DNA of 9,104 nt. Source: Desulfuromonadaceae bacterium (GTDB lineage Bacteria > Desulfobacterota > Desulfuromonadia > Desulfuromonadales > Syntrophotaleaceae). The stretch lies in contig JAIOSZ010000017.1 in NCBI GenBank assembly GCA_021107335.1, forward strand, positions 1 to 9,104, read 5' to 3'. The notes under the pieces were generated by a model. The model worked only from the letters and a program-made list of their open reading frames with translations, was not told the DNA's origin and searched no databases. Shown here piece after piece: positions 1-6,932 of the stretch (within the stretch, counting starts at the first letter, position 1; each line of letters begins with the position of its first letter). Position numbers and translations under genes: made by a program.

Positions 1-1
1 C

Positions 2-160
2 GATCTCTATTTTGGCCCAGAGGCACCCGCAGGCAAAGAGGCGAACTGGATCCAGACTGTAAAGGGTAAGGGCTGGTTTTGTATCCTGCGCATGTACAGC
101 CCAACTGAGGAGTGGTACGAGTACAAGTGGTTGCCGGGTGAGATTGAACTGGTGAAGTGA
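2..160 (+). CDS. DUF1254/DUF1214-type protein, C-terminal end (partial)
   Basis: This is the last 52 codons of a gene that begins before the window; it ends in TGA at 158-160. The peptide opens with DLYFGPEAPAGKEANW, continues IQTVKGKGWF, and then reads ILRMYSPTEEWYEYKW before the closing PGEIELVK. The order YFGP.aP.GKE.NW, the GKGWF turn, the R.Y.P...W segment and the final PG.IE is characteristic of the C-terminal DUF1214 domain, which is usually preceded by DUF1254 in secreted or periplasmic proteins of about 350-500 residues. The biochemical role of the family is not established and I assign none. Nothing upstream is visible, so signal peptide, start and operon cannot be judged. No clear terminator follows the stop; the first strong one on this strand is at 618-658. 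Family assignment is from remembered motif similarity. Confidence 0.8.
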   Translation, partial: DLYFGPEAPAGKEANWIQTVKGKGWFCILRMYSPTEEWYEYKWLPGEIELVK

Positions 161-222
161 TTTCAATTTAGGTTATCTGACAAGTGGTTGCAGCGGATGG
201 TGCTGGGGGGAAACTAGGGACA

Positions 223-275
223 CTCCTCAGATTTAGGAGCGCGGAAAAATAGACATTCTCTAATTTTAGTTGTCT
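223..275. repeat. Tandem small hairpins, possibly degenerate REP-like
   Basis: Two imperfect hairpins lie just upstream of the decayed transposase. The first is CTCCT (223-227), a 7-nt loop, and AGGAG (235-239). The second is AGACA (251-255) and TGTCT (271-275), with an inner CTA/TAG pairing. REP-associated tyrosine transposases are known to sit beside short palindromes they act on, so these could be leftover substrate palindromes. The stems are short and no second copy is visible in the window, so this is a weak call. Confidence 0.3.
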
Positions 276-304
276 CTCCTCTTTCTTGCAGCTATTCTGG
301 CCCT

Positions 305-529
305 ATGCTAAGAATCGCCTGCATAGTCGCTCAGGGATATCCGTATCACGTAACCCATCGTGGTAACAATCAATCGGCGACTTTTTTCGATGATGAGGAT
401 CGCTAAGCCTATTTGAAACTGCAGCACAAATACTCGACACAGCACTCCCTACAAATACGGGATTATTGTGTGATGGACAAACTTGTCCATCTGCTAAGAG
501 GGGATTTTGGGTCAGGCCGACGCAATTGA
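305..529 (+). pseudogene. Decayed REP-associated (IS200-like, Y1) transposase
   Basis: Reading from ATG at 305 gives an N-terminus like the Y1/REP-associated transposase family: RIACIVAQGYPYHVTHRGNN, then a FFDDEDR segment, then an in-frame TAA at 404-406, then AYLKLQHKYS and an RDYCVMDKLVHLL segment ending at TGA 527-529. Functional relatives read roughly RIAR.V.PGYPHHVTQRGN, with a catalytic HUH motif in MPNHVHL. Here that motif is MDKLVHL, so the first catalytic His is Leu. The gene is therefore dead three times over: an internal stop, a lost HUH histidine, and a length of 74 codons (family members are roughly 150-300 residues) with the catalytic Tyr region missing. The same frame continues past the TGA to another stop at 593-595 with no recognisable transposase sequence. 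It is most likely a relic of a past insertion between its neighbours. Confidence 0.75.
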
Positions 530-617
530 CATTCTCAAATATACAGCTTTGATTCCGATGATGCGATGGCGGTGATTTTAAAGAATCGCGGGTGAAGTAC
601 CTTTAAGATCCCTGAAT

Positions 618-658
618 AAAAAGGGCATGGTTGGCCAACCATGCCTTTTTATTCTTTT
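618..658. terminator. Bidirectional intrinsic terminator
   Basis: A perfect 22-bp palindrome, GGCATGGTTGG at 624-634 and CCAACCATGCC at 635-645, is followed on the plus strand by TTTTTATTCTTTTT (646-659). On the minus strand it is followed by CTTTTTATT (the complement of 615-623). In RNA the central bases form a small loop. It lies 57 bp past the aguB stop and would end the aguAB transcript. On the plus strand it would stop read-through from the DUF1214 gene or transposase relic. Confidence 0.9.
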
Positions 659-706
659 TGTATGTAAGGCGATCTGCAGAGTGGTAGGCTGGTGATGCGC
701 TGTTGG

Positions 707-1600
707 TCAATCACGAAACCGCCGGGTCAGCTCGTTATAAAAATCAATGCGCCGATCCCGCAGAAAAGGCCAGATGCGCCGCACCCGCTCGCTGCGTTGC
801 TGGTCGATTTCGACCACCAGTACCTCTTCCTCTTTGGCCCCTGCCTGGGCCAGTATCTCTCCCTGACAGCCAGCCACGAAGCTGTTTCCCCAGAATAGAG
901 CTCCTGGCCCCTTACCTTCCGGGTCTGGTTCCAAACCGACCCGATTGACGCTGACCAGCGGAATGCCGTTGGCGATGGCATGGCCCCGCTGAATGGTCTG
1001 CCAGGCGTCGAGCTGGCGGGCCTGCTCATCGGCCTCATCGGCGGGGTCCCAGCCGATGGCGGTGGGGTAAATGAGGACTTCCGCGCCGGCCAGGGCCATG
1101 AGGCGGGCCGCTTCGGGGTACCACTGATCCCAGCAGACCAGGACGCCCAGTTTGCCGACGGAGGTGTCGATGGGCTGAAAGCCGAGGTCGCCGGGGGTAA
1201 AGTAGAATTTTTCGTAATAACCGGGATCGTCGGGAATGTGCATCTTGCGGTAGCAACCGGCGATGCTGCCGTCTTTTTCCAGCACCACGGCGGTGTTGTG
1301 GTAGAGCCCTGGAGCCCGTTTCTCAAAGAGGGAGACGACTAGCACGATACCGAGTTCCGCAGCTATAGCTCCGAACTGTTCGATAGACGGCCCGGGGATG
1401 GTTTCGGCGAGGTCGAACAGGTTGCTGTCCTCGATCTGGCAGAAATAGCGACTGGCATGCAGCTCTTGCAAAACCACCAGCCCGGCGCCTTGAGCGGCGG
1501 CCTGACGAATGCCGGCGAAGCTGCGGTCGAGGTTTTCCTGGCGGTCGTCGCTGCAGGTCTGTTGCACCAGGCCGACGGTTAAAGAGGTTTGAGCGGTCAT
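707..1600 (-). CDS. aguB: N-carbamoylputrescine amidase
   Basis: Nitrilase-superfamily (C-N hydrolase) enzyme of 297 residues, hydrolysing N-carbamoylputrescine to putrescine, CO2 and ammonia in the cytoplasm. The Glu-Lys-Cys triad is visible: E46 in VVLQELHASRYFCQ, K119 in CYRKMHIPDD and C156 in LGVLVCWDQWYPEAARL. The segments YYEKFYFTPGD and IYPTAIGWDP are typical of the plant/bacterial AguB branch, and length fits the family (about 290-300). A longer reading from ATG 1636 adds 12 residues, but the start at 1600 is preferred: it has AAGGAG at 1613-1608 with 7-nt spacing, starts the conserved part (MTAQTSLTVGLVQQ), and overlaps the aguA stop as ATGA. That overlap implies translational coupling with aguA, the enzyme that makes its substrate. 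The terminator at 618-658 closes the operon. Alternative: another nitrilase-type amidohydrolase, but the aguA neighbour makes that unlikely. Confidence 0.95.
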   Translation of the reverse strand: MTAQTSLTVGLVQQTCSDDRQENLDRSFAGIRQAAAQGAGLVVLQELHASRYFCQIEDSNLFDLAETIPGPSIEQFGAIAAELGIVLVVSLFEKRAPGLYHNTAVVLEKDGSIAGCYRKMHIPDDPGYYEKFYFTPGDLGFQPIDTSVGKLGVLVCWDQWYPEAARLMALAGAEVLIYPTAIGWDPADEADEQARQLDAWQTIQRGHAIANGIPLVSVNRVGLEPDPEGKGPGALFWGNSFVAGCQGEILAQAGAKEEEVLVVEIDQQRSERVRRIWPFLRDRRIDFYNELTRRFRD

Positions 1601-2619
1601 GGCAAAACTCCTTGAGGCAGTTGCATGGTCAGGCAATGCAGGGAACCGTGTTGCAAAATCACTGCTGAGCAGTCGATGCCAGTAATCTCGCGACCGGGAA
1701 AGGCTTCGCCAACAGTGGCCAGGGCTGCATCGTCCTGCGGATCGTCGTAAGTAGGAACCAGCACCGCACCGTTGATGATTAGAAAATTGGCGTAGGTGGC
1801 CGGCAGGCGCTGGCCGTCATCGTCGAAGCGGGCAGCAGGCCAGGGCAGGGGAAGCAGACGATAGGGTAGTCCGGCTTCGCTTCGAAAGGTCGATAGTTCC
1901 TCAGCCATACGTTTAAGGGCTGGGTAGTGTTCGTCGGCAGGGTCATGGCAAGCGACGTAGAGGATGGTATCGTTGGGTGCGAAGCGCGCCAGGGTGTCGA
2001 TATGGGCGTCGGTGTCGTCACCCAGCAAATGGCCGTGATCCAACCAGAGAATCCGCCGACAGCCCAGCGTATCCCGTAGCTCCCCTTCGATCTGCTCCCG
2101 ATTACGGTAAGGGTTGCGGTTGGGATTGAGCAGGCATTGGCTCGTGGTCAGCAGGGTGCCGTTTCCATCGCTTTCGATACTGCCCCCTTCTAAGACCAGA
2201 GAGTGGCCATCGACAGGGGCGGAGAATATGTTTTTCTGCTGTAGATGCGGAGTAACGGCGTTGTCCTGTTCTGCATAAAATTTATTGCCCCAGCCATTGA
2301 ATGCAAAATCCTGTAGGCGAGGCAATCCATCCGCAAGGACGGTAATTGGCCCGAAATCACGGCACCAGGTGTCGTCAAAAGGGACTTGAACCAGAGTGAT
2401 AGCGGCCATCGTCGCGCCAAAGTTCTCTAGTTTGACGGCCAGGGGGGCAGGATCCGTGGTGACAATCAATACCTGCTCATAACGGCTTATGGTGGCGGCC
2501 AGTTGTAAAAAGACCGGTTCCACCAGGGGCAGTATCGACGCCCAGTCGGTTTTTTCGTGGGGCCAGGCCAACAGGACTCCGTCTTGTGGTTCCCATTCGG
2601 CGGGTAGTCTGACATTCAT
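1597..2619 (-). CDS. aguA: Agmatine deiminase (agmatine iminohydrolase)
   Basis: Member of the peptidylarginine-deiminase-like guanidino-modifying family, 340 residues, converting agmatine to N-carbamoylputrescine and ammonia. Visible landmarks are RLPAEWEPQDGVLLAWPH near the N-terminus, the WCRDFGP motif (R87, D88), LVLEGGS with E144, GDDTDAHID with the catalytic His206, and the C-terminal HGSLHCLTMQLP with nucleophile Cys329. Length and motif order match bacterial AguA. It heads the aguA-aguB pair, and its stop overlaps the aguB start by ATGA. The agmatine would come from an arginine decarboxylase that is not in this window. The start at 2619 puts the conserved RLPAEW motif at residues 4-9, as in relatives, but the upstream sequence has no good Shine-Dalgarno, only a weak GAAGA. 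A run of nine Cs in the mRNA sense lies about 20 nt before the start. Alternative: secreted peptidylarginine deiminase, unlikely because there is no signal peptide and aguB is adjacent. Confidence 0.95.
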   Translation of the reverse strand: MNVRLPAEWEPQDGVLLAWPHEKTDWASILPLVEPVFLQLAATISRYEQVLIVTTDPAPLAVKLENFGATMAAITLVQVPFDDTWCRDFGPITVLADGLPRLQDFAFNGWGNKFYAEQDNAVTPHLQQKNIFSAPVDGHSLVLEGGSIESDGNGTLLTTSQCLLNPNRNPYRNREQIEGELRDTLGCRRILWLDHGHLLGDDTDAHIDTLARFAPNDTILYVACHDPADEHYPALKRMAEELSTFRSEAGLPYRLLPLPWPAARFDDDGQRLPATYANFLIINGAVLVPTYDDPQDDAALATVGEAFPGREITGIDCSAVILQHGSLHCLTMQLPQGVLP

Positions 2620-2679
2620 TTTGGTCTTCGTTCAGTTGAGGGGGGGGGCGACAAGGTCAACCGGTTTCAATGAAAGCTC

Positions 2680-2708
2680 ATCCTAAAGAATACCCTCTGA
2701 ATTTGCAA
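2680..2708 (-). promoter_or_regulatory. Candidate sigma-70 promoter for aguAB
   Basis: On the minus strand TTGCAA (2708-2703) is separated by 17 bp from TAGGAT (2685-2680), each matching four of six consensus bases with ideal spacing. It lies in the 113-bp gap between the DedA-PAP2 stop and the aguA start. If real, the transcript begins near 2673 with a leader of about 54 nt. Read-through from the upstream gene on the same strand is also possible because I see no terminator in the gap. Confidence 0.35.
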
Positions 2709-2732
2709 CCGATCCATGCAGGCTCTAGCCCC

Positions 2733-4262
2733 TTATAATAGACCGAGTTGAAGGTACAGATAATGGGCCATGGCGTAGAGTGCGACACCGCTGGCCAGAG
2801 CCATAATGGCATATCGTTGTCTGGCCGACAGTTGCAAGGGCTGCCAGCCGGAGCGCCAGGGAAATTCCCCGATGAACCGGCGTCGAACTTCCAGAGTGGT
2901 GAGAAGAAAAGTCAGCCAGGTCGCGGCTAGCAGATAGCCGGCCACGATGTCGCTGAACCAGTGCACGCCTAGATAACAGCGGCTGAGTCCCACCACCAGG
3001 GCGAAGAAACTCAAGAGAATAATCATCAACAGCCGTGATTGCCAGTAGCGCAGGGAGCCGAACAGGTAGTAGGCCAACAGGCCGACAAACAGTAGGGAGG
3101 AAAAGGCATGGCCACTAGGAAAGCTGGCGCTGGTTGATTGTAACTGTGCAAAGAAAGGCTCTGGCCGCAGACGATGGAAGAGTAGCTTGCCCAGCAGTAC
3201 CAACAGCTCGCCGCCCCCCATTCCAACCAGCAAAATCGCTGCGGAGAAATCTCGATTATTGAGAACCAGCCAAAGAAGTAACAGTCCGCAGATAATCAAT
3301 AAGGCCGGAAGGTTAGCCAGGGAGGAGGCCAGCAGCATAAGTCGATCAGCCAGGGGATGATGTAGTTGACCTAAAAGGGTGTAGATTTTCAGGTCCACAC
3401 TGGATACCAGCTCAAAGGAGTTCAGCAACCCAAAAAACAACCCGGAAAACAGGCTGCTGAAGGCAAATCCGCAGGTCAAATAGAGGCCTGAACCCTTTTT
3501 TAAACTGAAGCGGTCGGCGACAAAGGTCCATAGGCGTGGGAACCGTTTCGATAGTGCGGTGATTTCCGGACGGTGGAGGAAAGACTGCCAGGAAACGGTC
3601 AGGCGGTGCCACAGAGATTGAGAACGTTTGACTATTCTGGGGAAGAGTTTTTTCCAGAACAGACTGTTGACGATAAATATCACCACCAGGGTGGCAAGTA
3701 ACAGACTGAATTGGCCGGTTAACAGCTGTACCTTCTGCCAGCTGGCCGCGCCGAGATATCCAAGGCCGGGATAGACAATGCCCCAAAGGATGCAACTTAG
3801 CAGCGTGTTGTTAAAAAATGCGCTTGGTCGCATACCTGAGCAGCCTGCTACAAAAGGAATGCTGCCCCGTAGCGGCCCGGCGAAACGACCTAAAAATAAA
3901 CTTTTACCTCCGTGGCTGACAAAAAAAAGTTCAGCTTTTTTGATCAGGCTGCGACGTTTTCGGAAGAGTTTGCTATGCAGCAGGCGGGTACCGAAGCGGC
4001 TTCCTAGAACATAGCTGCCTATGTCGCCAATTAAGGCCCCGGTAAAGGCAGCTATGGCGATAGAGGTCACGTTTCCCTTGCCATGAGCCGCCAGAAAGCC
4101 GACCAAAAGAACAAGAGTGCTTCCCGGCACCAATAGTCCTACCAGGACGATCGATTCAAGCAGAGCAATGGTGCCAATAAGCAGATAGTAGAGGCCCCCC
4201 CCGGGCAGCAGGGAGACAATGTTTTCTAAAAATAATTGCATAGAGAATTTGGCATCCACCAT
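2733..4262 (-). CDS. DedA (VTT) - PAP2 phosphatase fusion membrane protein
   Basis: A 509-residue polytopic inner-membrane protein. Residues about 20-175 form a DedA/SNARE-associated (VTT) domain with LLESIVLVGLLVPGS (36-48) and GRFAGPLRGSIPFVAG (125-140). A basic linker at about 203-258 is followed by a PAP2 domain with all three motifs: K359-x6-R366P367, PSGH at 382-385, and S427R428-x5-H434-x3-D438. About eleven hydrophobic segments are visible. Known biology: some DedA proteins flip undecaprenyl phosphate, and PAP2 enzymes remove phosphate from lipid pyrophosphates or phosphatidate. The fusion could therefore couple lipid-phosphate dephosphorylation to recycling; the substrate here is inference. 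Oddity: relative to E. coli YqjA essential residues E39, D51, R130 and R136, E36, R126 and R132 are kept at matching spacing, but the acidic residue is Ser48. The start is uncertain: ATG 4262 has no Shine-Dalgarno and ATG 4241 (residue 8) is no better. Its likely promoter is at 4389-4418. Confidence 0.9.
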   Translation of the reverse strand: MVDAKFSMQLFLENIVSLLPGGGLYYLLIGTIALLESIVLVGLLVPGSTLVLLVGFLAAHGKGNVTSIAIAAFTGALIGDIGSYVLGSRFGTRLLHSKLFRKRRSLIKKAELFFVSHGGKSLFLGRFAGPLRGSIPFVAGCSGMRPSAFFNNTLLSCILWGIVYPGLGYLGAASWQKVQLLTGQFSLLLATLVVIFIVNSLFWKKLFPRIVKRSQSLWHRLTVSWQSFLHRPEITALSKRFPRLWTFVADRFSLKKGSGLYLTCGFAFSSLFSGLFFGLLNSFELVSSVDLKIYTLLGQLHHPLADRLMLLASSLANLPALLIICGLLLLWLVLNNRDFSAAILLVGMGGGELLVLLGKLLFHRLRPEPFFAQLQSTSASFPSGHAFSSLLFVGLLAYYLFGSLRYWQSRLLMIILLSFFALVVGLSRCYLGVHWFSDIVAGYLLAATWLTFLLTTLEVRRRFIGEFPWRSGWQPLQLSARQRYAIMALASGVALYAMAHYLYLQLGLL

Positions 4263-4297
4263 AAAAGAGAGAAAATTCTGGTTCCTTAAAAATTGTC

Positions 4298-4320
4298 CAA
4301 GCTCTTCTTTAAAGAGCTTG
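4298..4320. promoter_or_regulatory. Hairpin in the DedA-PAP2 5' leader
   Basis: A perfect 9-bp inverted repeat, CAAGCTCTT (4298-4306) and AAGAGCTTG (4312-4320), with a 5-nt loop. If the minus-strand promoter at 4389-4418 is used, it falls about 60-85 nt into a leader of some 120 nt. On the minus strand it is followed by GGACAATTTTT, which is too diluted for a confident terminator but could allow attenuation. Function is unknown. Confidence 0.45.
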
Positions 4321-4362
4321 AAACAAGAATGTGTTCGTTGCTGTCGATCAGAATAGGCCGGC

Positions 4363-4393
4363 TTGCCAATAAGTGTCGAATGGTTACTATTAT
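4363..4393 (+). promoter_or_regulatory. Candidate sigma-70 promoter for the Lon-like gene
   Basis: TTGCCA at 4363-4368 is followed by TATTAT at 4388-4393 (five of six consensus bases) with a 19-bp spacer, or by TACTAT at 4385-4390 with a 16-bp spacer. Both spacers are off the ideal 17. It would give a leader of roughly 85 nt before the GTG at 4486. Its -10 overlaps the -10 of the opposing candidate promoter. Confidence 0.35.
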
Positions 4394-4418
4394 ATTAGGA
4401 ATTTATCTGACTTCTCAA
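4389..4418 (-). promoter_or_regulatory. Candidate sigma-70 promoter for DedA-PAP2 gene
   Basis: On the minus strand TTGAGA (4418-4413, five of six bases) and a perfect TATAAT (4394-4389) are separated by 18 bp. This is the best sigma-70-like match I found in the window. The predicted start near 4382 leaves a leader of about 120 nt before the DedA-PAP2 coding region. Confidence 0.55.
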
Positions 4419-4485
4419 CTGATTCGTTCGTGGTGGTTGTGCAGCAGGCGATGATGATCACCTAACCGCAAAAAGGGGACAACTC

Positions 4486-6894
4486 GTGAAACAGTATCGG
4501 CTCAGTCCAGAAGAACTGACCTGGCGTTGCGATCCGGCTCAATTTGAATTTAAAACAACCGAAAAGCTTTGTTGTCTCGAAGAAACAATTGGACAGGATC
4601 GAGCTCTTGCCGCCATCGAATTCGGCTTGAGTATCGAAGCCGATGGTTTTAACGTTTTCATCCTCGGCGAAGCAGGAACCGGACGTTCATCGACCATTAG
4701 AAAACTTCTGGAAAAGCGCTCTCTAAAGGAACCGGTGCCGGATGACTGGTGTTATGTCCACAATTTTGGAGATGGCTCCAGGCCCACGCATGTCCGCTTG
4801 CCTGCTGGAAAAGGCAAAGATTTCCGAAGGGATGTTGATGCTCTGGTGGTGCAGCTGGCTGCGGCCATACCTAAGCTCTTCGAGAGCAAGGAGTACGAAC
4901 AGACCAAGAACCAGATTGCTAACGAATCTCAGGAACAGAATAAGAAATTCGTGCAGGAGTTGGAAGAGCAGGTAAACAAGGAGGGCTTTCTTCTGCAACG
5001 GACTGTGGGTGGGTTGGTGCTTGTTCCGACCAAGGATAAAGAGCCGATTTCCCAAAAAGATTTTGCCGAGCTTGAAGATGATGAACGTCAGACTATCGAA
5101 AAAACAGGTGTGATACTACAGGATCAGCTCAATCAAGTCCTGCGTAAAGTCGTTGAGTTGGAAAAAGAGATGCGTGCCGCCACCTTGAAGATGGAAAAGG
5201 ATTTGCTCAGCCGAACGCTTTGTCACCTTTACGAGGACCTGGCTGAAAAATATCAAAAATATCCAAAAATTTTGGCGCATTTTGAAAATTGCATAAAAAA
5301 TATTATAGACCGCGTCGATGAATTCCGACCCGCGCAGGGGGCACAGATGCTTCCCGGGGGTAAAATGGCCCACCAAGAGCCTTCCTTTGATCGGTATCGC
5401 ATTAACCTGTTTGTCGACAATAGTGACGCCACGGGGGCGCCGGTCGTCTATGAAGCGAATCCTACTTATTTTAATCTTTTTGGGCGCATTGAGCACATTA
5501 TCACCTCCGGTACGGCGACGACTAACTTCACCATGGTCAAATCTGGTGCGCTGCATCGCGCCAATGGCGGCTACTTGATCCTCGATTGCCGCGAGATGTT
5601 GATGAATCTCTTTTCCTACGAGGCCTTGAAACGCAGCTTGCGTAATGGCGAGGTCAAGATAGAAGATATGGCCGAGCAGTACCGTCTCATTGCTACTGTT
5701 TCTCTCAAGCCCGAGGCGGTTCCTCTGCGCTGTAAGGTTATTTTGATTGGTGTTCCTTGGCTCTATTATCTCCTCTATCAGCTTGATCCCGATTTCCGTA
5801 AATATTTTAAGGTAAAGGCGGATTTCGATCGCATGATGGATAACACCTGGGAAAATGTTCAGCAGTACGCCTTGTTTGTGGCGACCAAATGCAAAGAAGA
5901 AAATTTGCTGCCCTTTGCGTCGAGTGGTGTGGCGCGGGTGATAGAGCACGCAGCGCGACTTATCGATGATAAAAATCGTTTATCCTCGCGGTTTATCGAT
6001 GTGGCGGACCTGATTCGCGAAGCCGCTTTTTTTGCCAAACGTCATGATGTCGCAACGGTAGAGCGGGAGCATGTCGAACTGGCCATCGAGTCTAAAATAT
6101 ATCGTTCCAACAGAGTTGAAGAACGGGTTCAAGAAATGATCGATGATGGCACCCTGCTGATCGATACCGAAGGGGAGGTCGTTGGGCAGCTCAATGGGCT
6201 CTCGGTCTATATGCTTGGGGATTACTCCTTTGGCCGGCCGACGCGGATAACAGTGCGTACTTTTATGGGGAAGGGCGGGGTGATTAACATCGAGCGCGAA
6301 GCGAAATTATCCGGTCCCATTTATGACAAGGGGTTACTGATTCTAGGTGGATTTATCGGAGATCGCTTCGCTCAGGACAAACCTTTGGCTCTGGCAGCCT
6401 CCATTTGCTTTGAGCAGTCCTATGGTGGGGTGGAAGGAGACAGTGCTTCTTCAGCGGAAATCTACGGGTTGCTCTCTGCCCTGTCGGGTCTGCCGCTTAG
6501 TCAAGCCATTGCTGTTACCGGATCGGTCAATCAGCGGGGTCAGGTGCAGGCCATCGGCGGAGTTAATGAAAAAATCGAAGGCTTCTATGTTGTCTGCAAA
6601 ACCAAAGGACTCAATGGCAAGCAGGGGGTAATCATCCCGGCATCTAATGCCAAAAACCTGATGCTGAAACAGGAAGTGGTCGATGCGGTGGCTTCAGAGA
6701 AATTCCATGTGTGGGCCGTATCGGATATCGACCAAGGGATTGAATTACTGACCGGAGTTCCTGCAGGGGAGCCCCTAGAGGACGGGACTTGGCCGGAGGG
6801 GACGGTGAATTATTTAGTGAACAAGCGCTTGCTGGAGATGGCCGAAGGCATTTTCAAGTTTGGCCGGGAAGAAGGTAAAGAACCCAATGGTTGA
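4486..6894 (+). CDS. Lon-like AAA+ ATP-dependent protease (YcbZ/AsrA-type)
   Basis: An 802-residue member of the Lon-related group that carries an AAA domain interrupted by a long insert and a C-terminal Lon protease domain. Expected action is ATP-driven protein degradation in the cytoplasm. Starting at GTG 4486, an AAAAGGGG Shine-Dalgarno (4471-4478) lies 7 nt upstream and the conserved LTWRCDP and TIGQDRAL segments follow. Walker A is GEAGTGRS (61-68), with Arg in place of the usual Lys. A charged, probably coiled-coil region spans about 130-270. Walker B-like YLILD ends at D367, and LDPDFRKYF (433-441) offers an arginine finger. The protease part has VEGDSASSAE with Ser653 and GGVNEKIEG with Lys696. 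The 43-residue spacing equals that of E. coli Lon Ser679/Lys722, so the dyad is intact. It differs from classical Lon by lacking the Lon N-terminal domain. P. aeruginosa AsrA is a similar-sized relative as I recall. It is transcribed divergently from DedA-PAP2 and appears monocistronic. Substrates are unknown. Confidence 0.93.
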   Translation: MKQYRLSPEELTWRCDPAQFEFKTTEKLCCLEETIGQDRALAAIEFGLSIEADGFNVFILGEAGTGRSSTIRKLLEKRSLKEPVPDDWCYVHNFGDGSRPTHVRLPAGKGKDFRRDVDALVVQLAAAIPKLFESKEYEQTKNQIANESQEQNKKFVQELEEQVNKEGFLLQRTVGGLVLVPTKDKEPISQKDFAELEDDERQTIEKTGVILQDQLNQVLRKVVELEKEMRAATLKMEKDLLSRTLCHLYEDLAEKYQKYPKILAHFENCIKNIIDRVDEFRPAQGAQMLPGGKMAHQEPSFDRYRINLFVDNSDATGAPVVYEANPTYFNLFGRIEHIITSGTATTNFTMVKSGALHRANGGYLILDCREMLMNLFSYEALKRSLRNGEVKIEDMAEQYRLIATVSLKPEAVPLRCKVILIGVPWLYYLLYQLDPDFRKYFKVKADFDRMMDNTWENVQQYALFVATKCKEENLLPFASSGVARVIEHAARLIDDKNRLSSRFIDVADLIREAAFFAKRHDVATVEREHVELAIESKIYRSNRVEERVQEMIDDGTLLIDTEGEVVGQLNGLSVYMLGDYSFGRPTRITVRTFMGKGGVINIEREAKLSGPIYDKGLLILGGFIGDRFAQDKPLALAASICFEQSYGGVEGDSASSAEIYGLLSALSGLPLSQAIAVTGSVNQRGQVQAIGGVNEKIEGFYVVCKTKGLNGKQGVIIPASNAKNLMLKQEVVDAVASEKFHVWAVSDIDQGIELLTGVPAGEPLEDGTWPEGTVNYLVNKRLLEMAEGIFKFGREEGKEPNG

Positions 6895-6932
6895 CGGGGT
6901 CGCCAACAGGCAGTCCTACGTTGTTGCGGCGT

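Noticed and set aside
530..595. Continuation of the transposase frame after the TGA at 527-529
   Set aside because: It stays in frame to a stop at 593-595 but shows no transposase C-terminal similarity; I cannot tell a fused remnant from chance, so it is left out of the pseudogene.
980..1342. 120-codon plus-strand open frame antisense to aguB
   Set aside because: It covers the aguB catalytic region, is low in complexity (Gly/Val/Ala-rich), and is typical of a complement frame in a moderately GC-rich gene.
4316..4345. Heat-shock (sigma-32) promoter starting with CTTGAA upstream of the Lon-like gene
   Set aside because: A CTTGAA-like -35 is present but no CCCCAT-type -10 occurs at 13-17 bp.
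5116..5949. 277-codon open frame antisense to the Lon-like gene
   Set aside because: It lies inside conserved Lon-like coding sequence, with no Shine-Dalgarno or recognisable domain.
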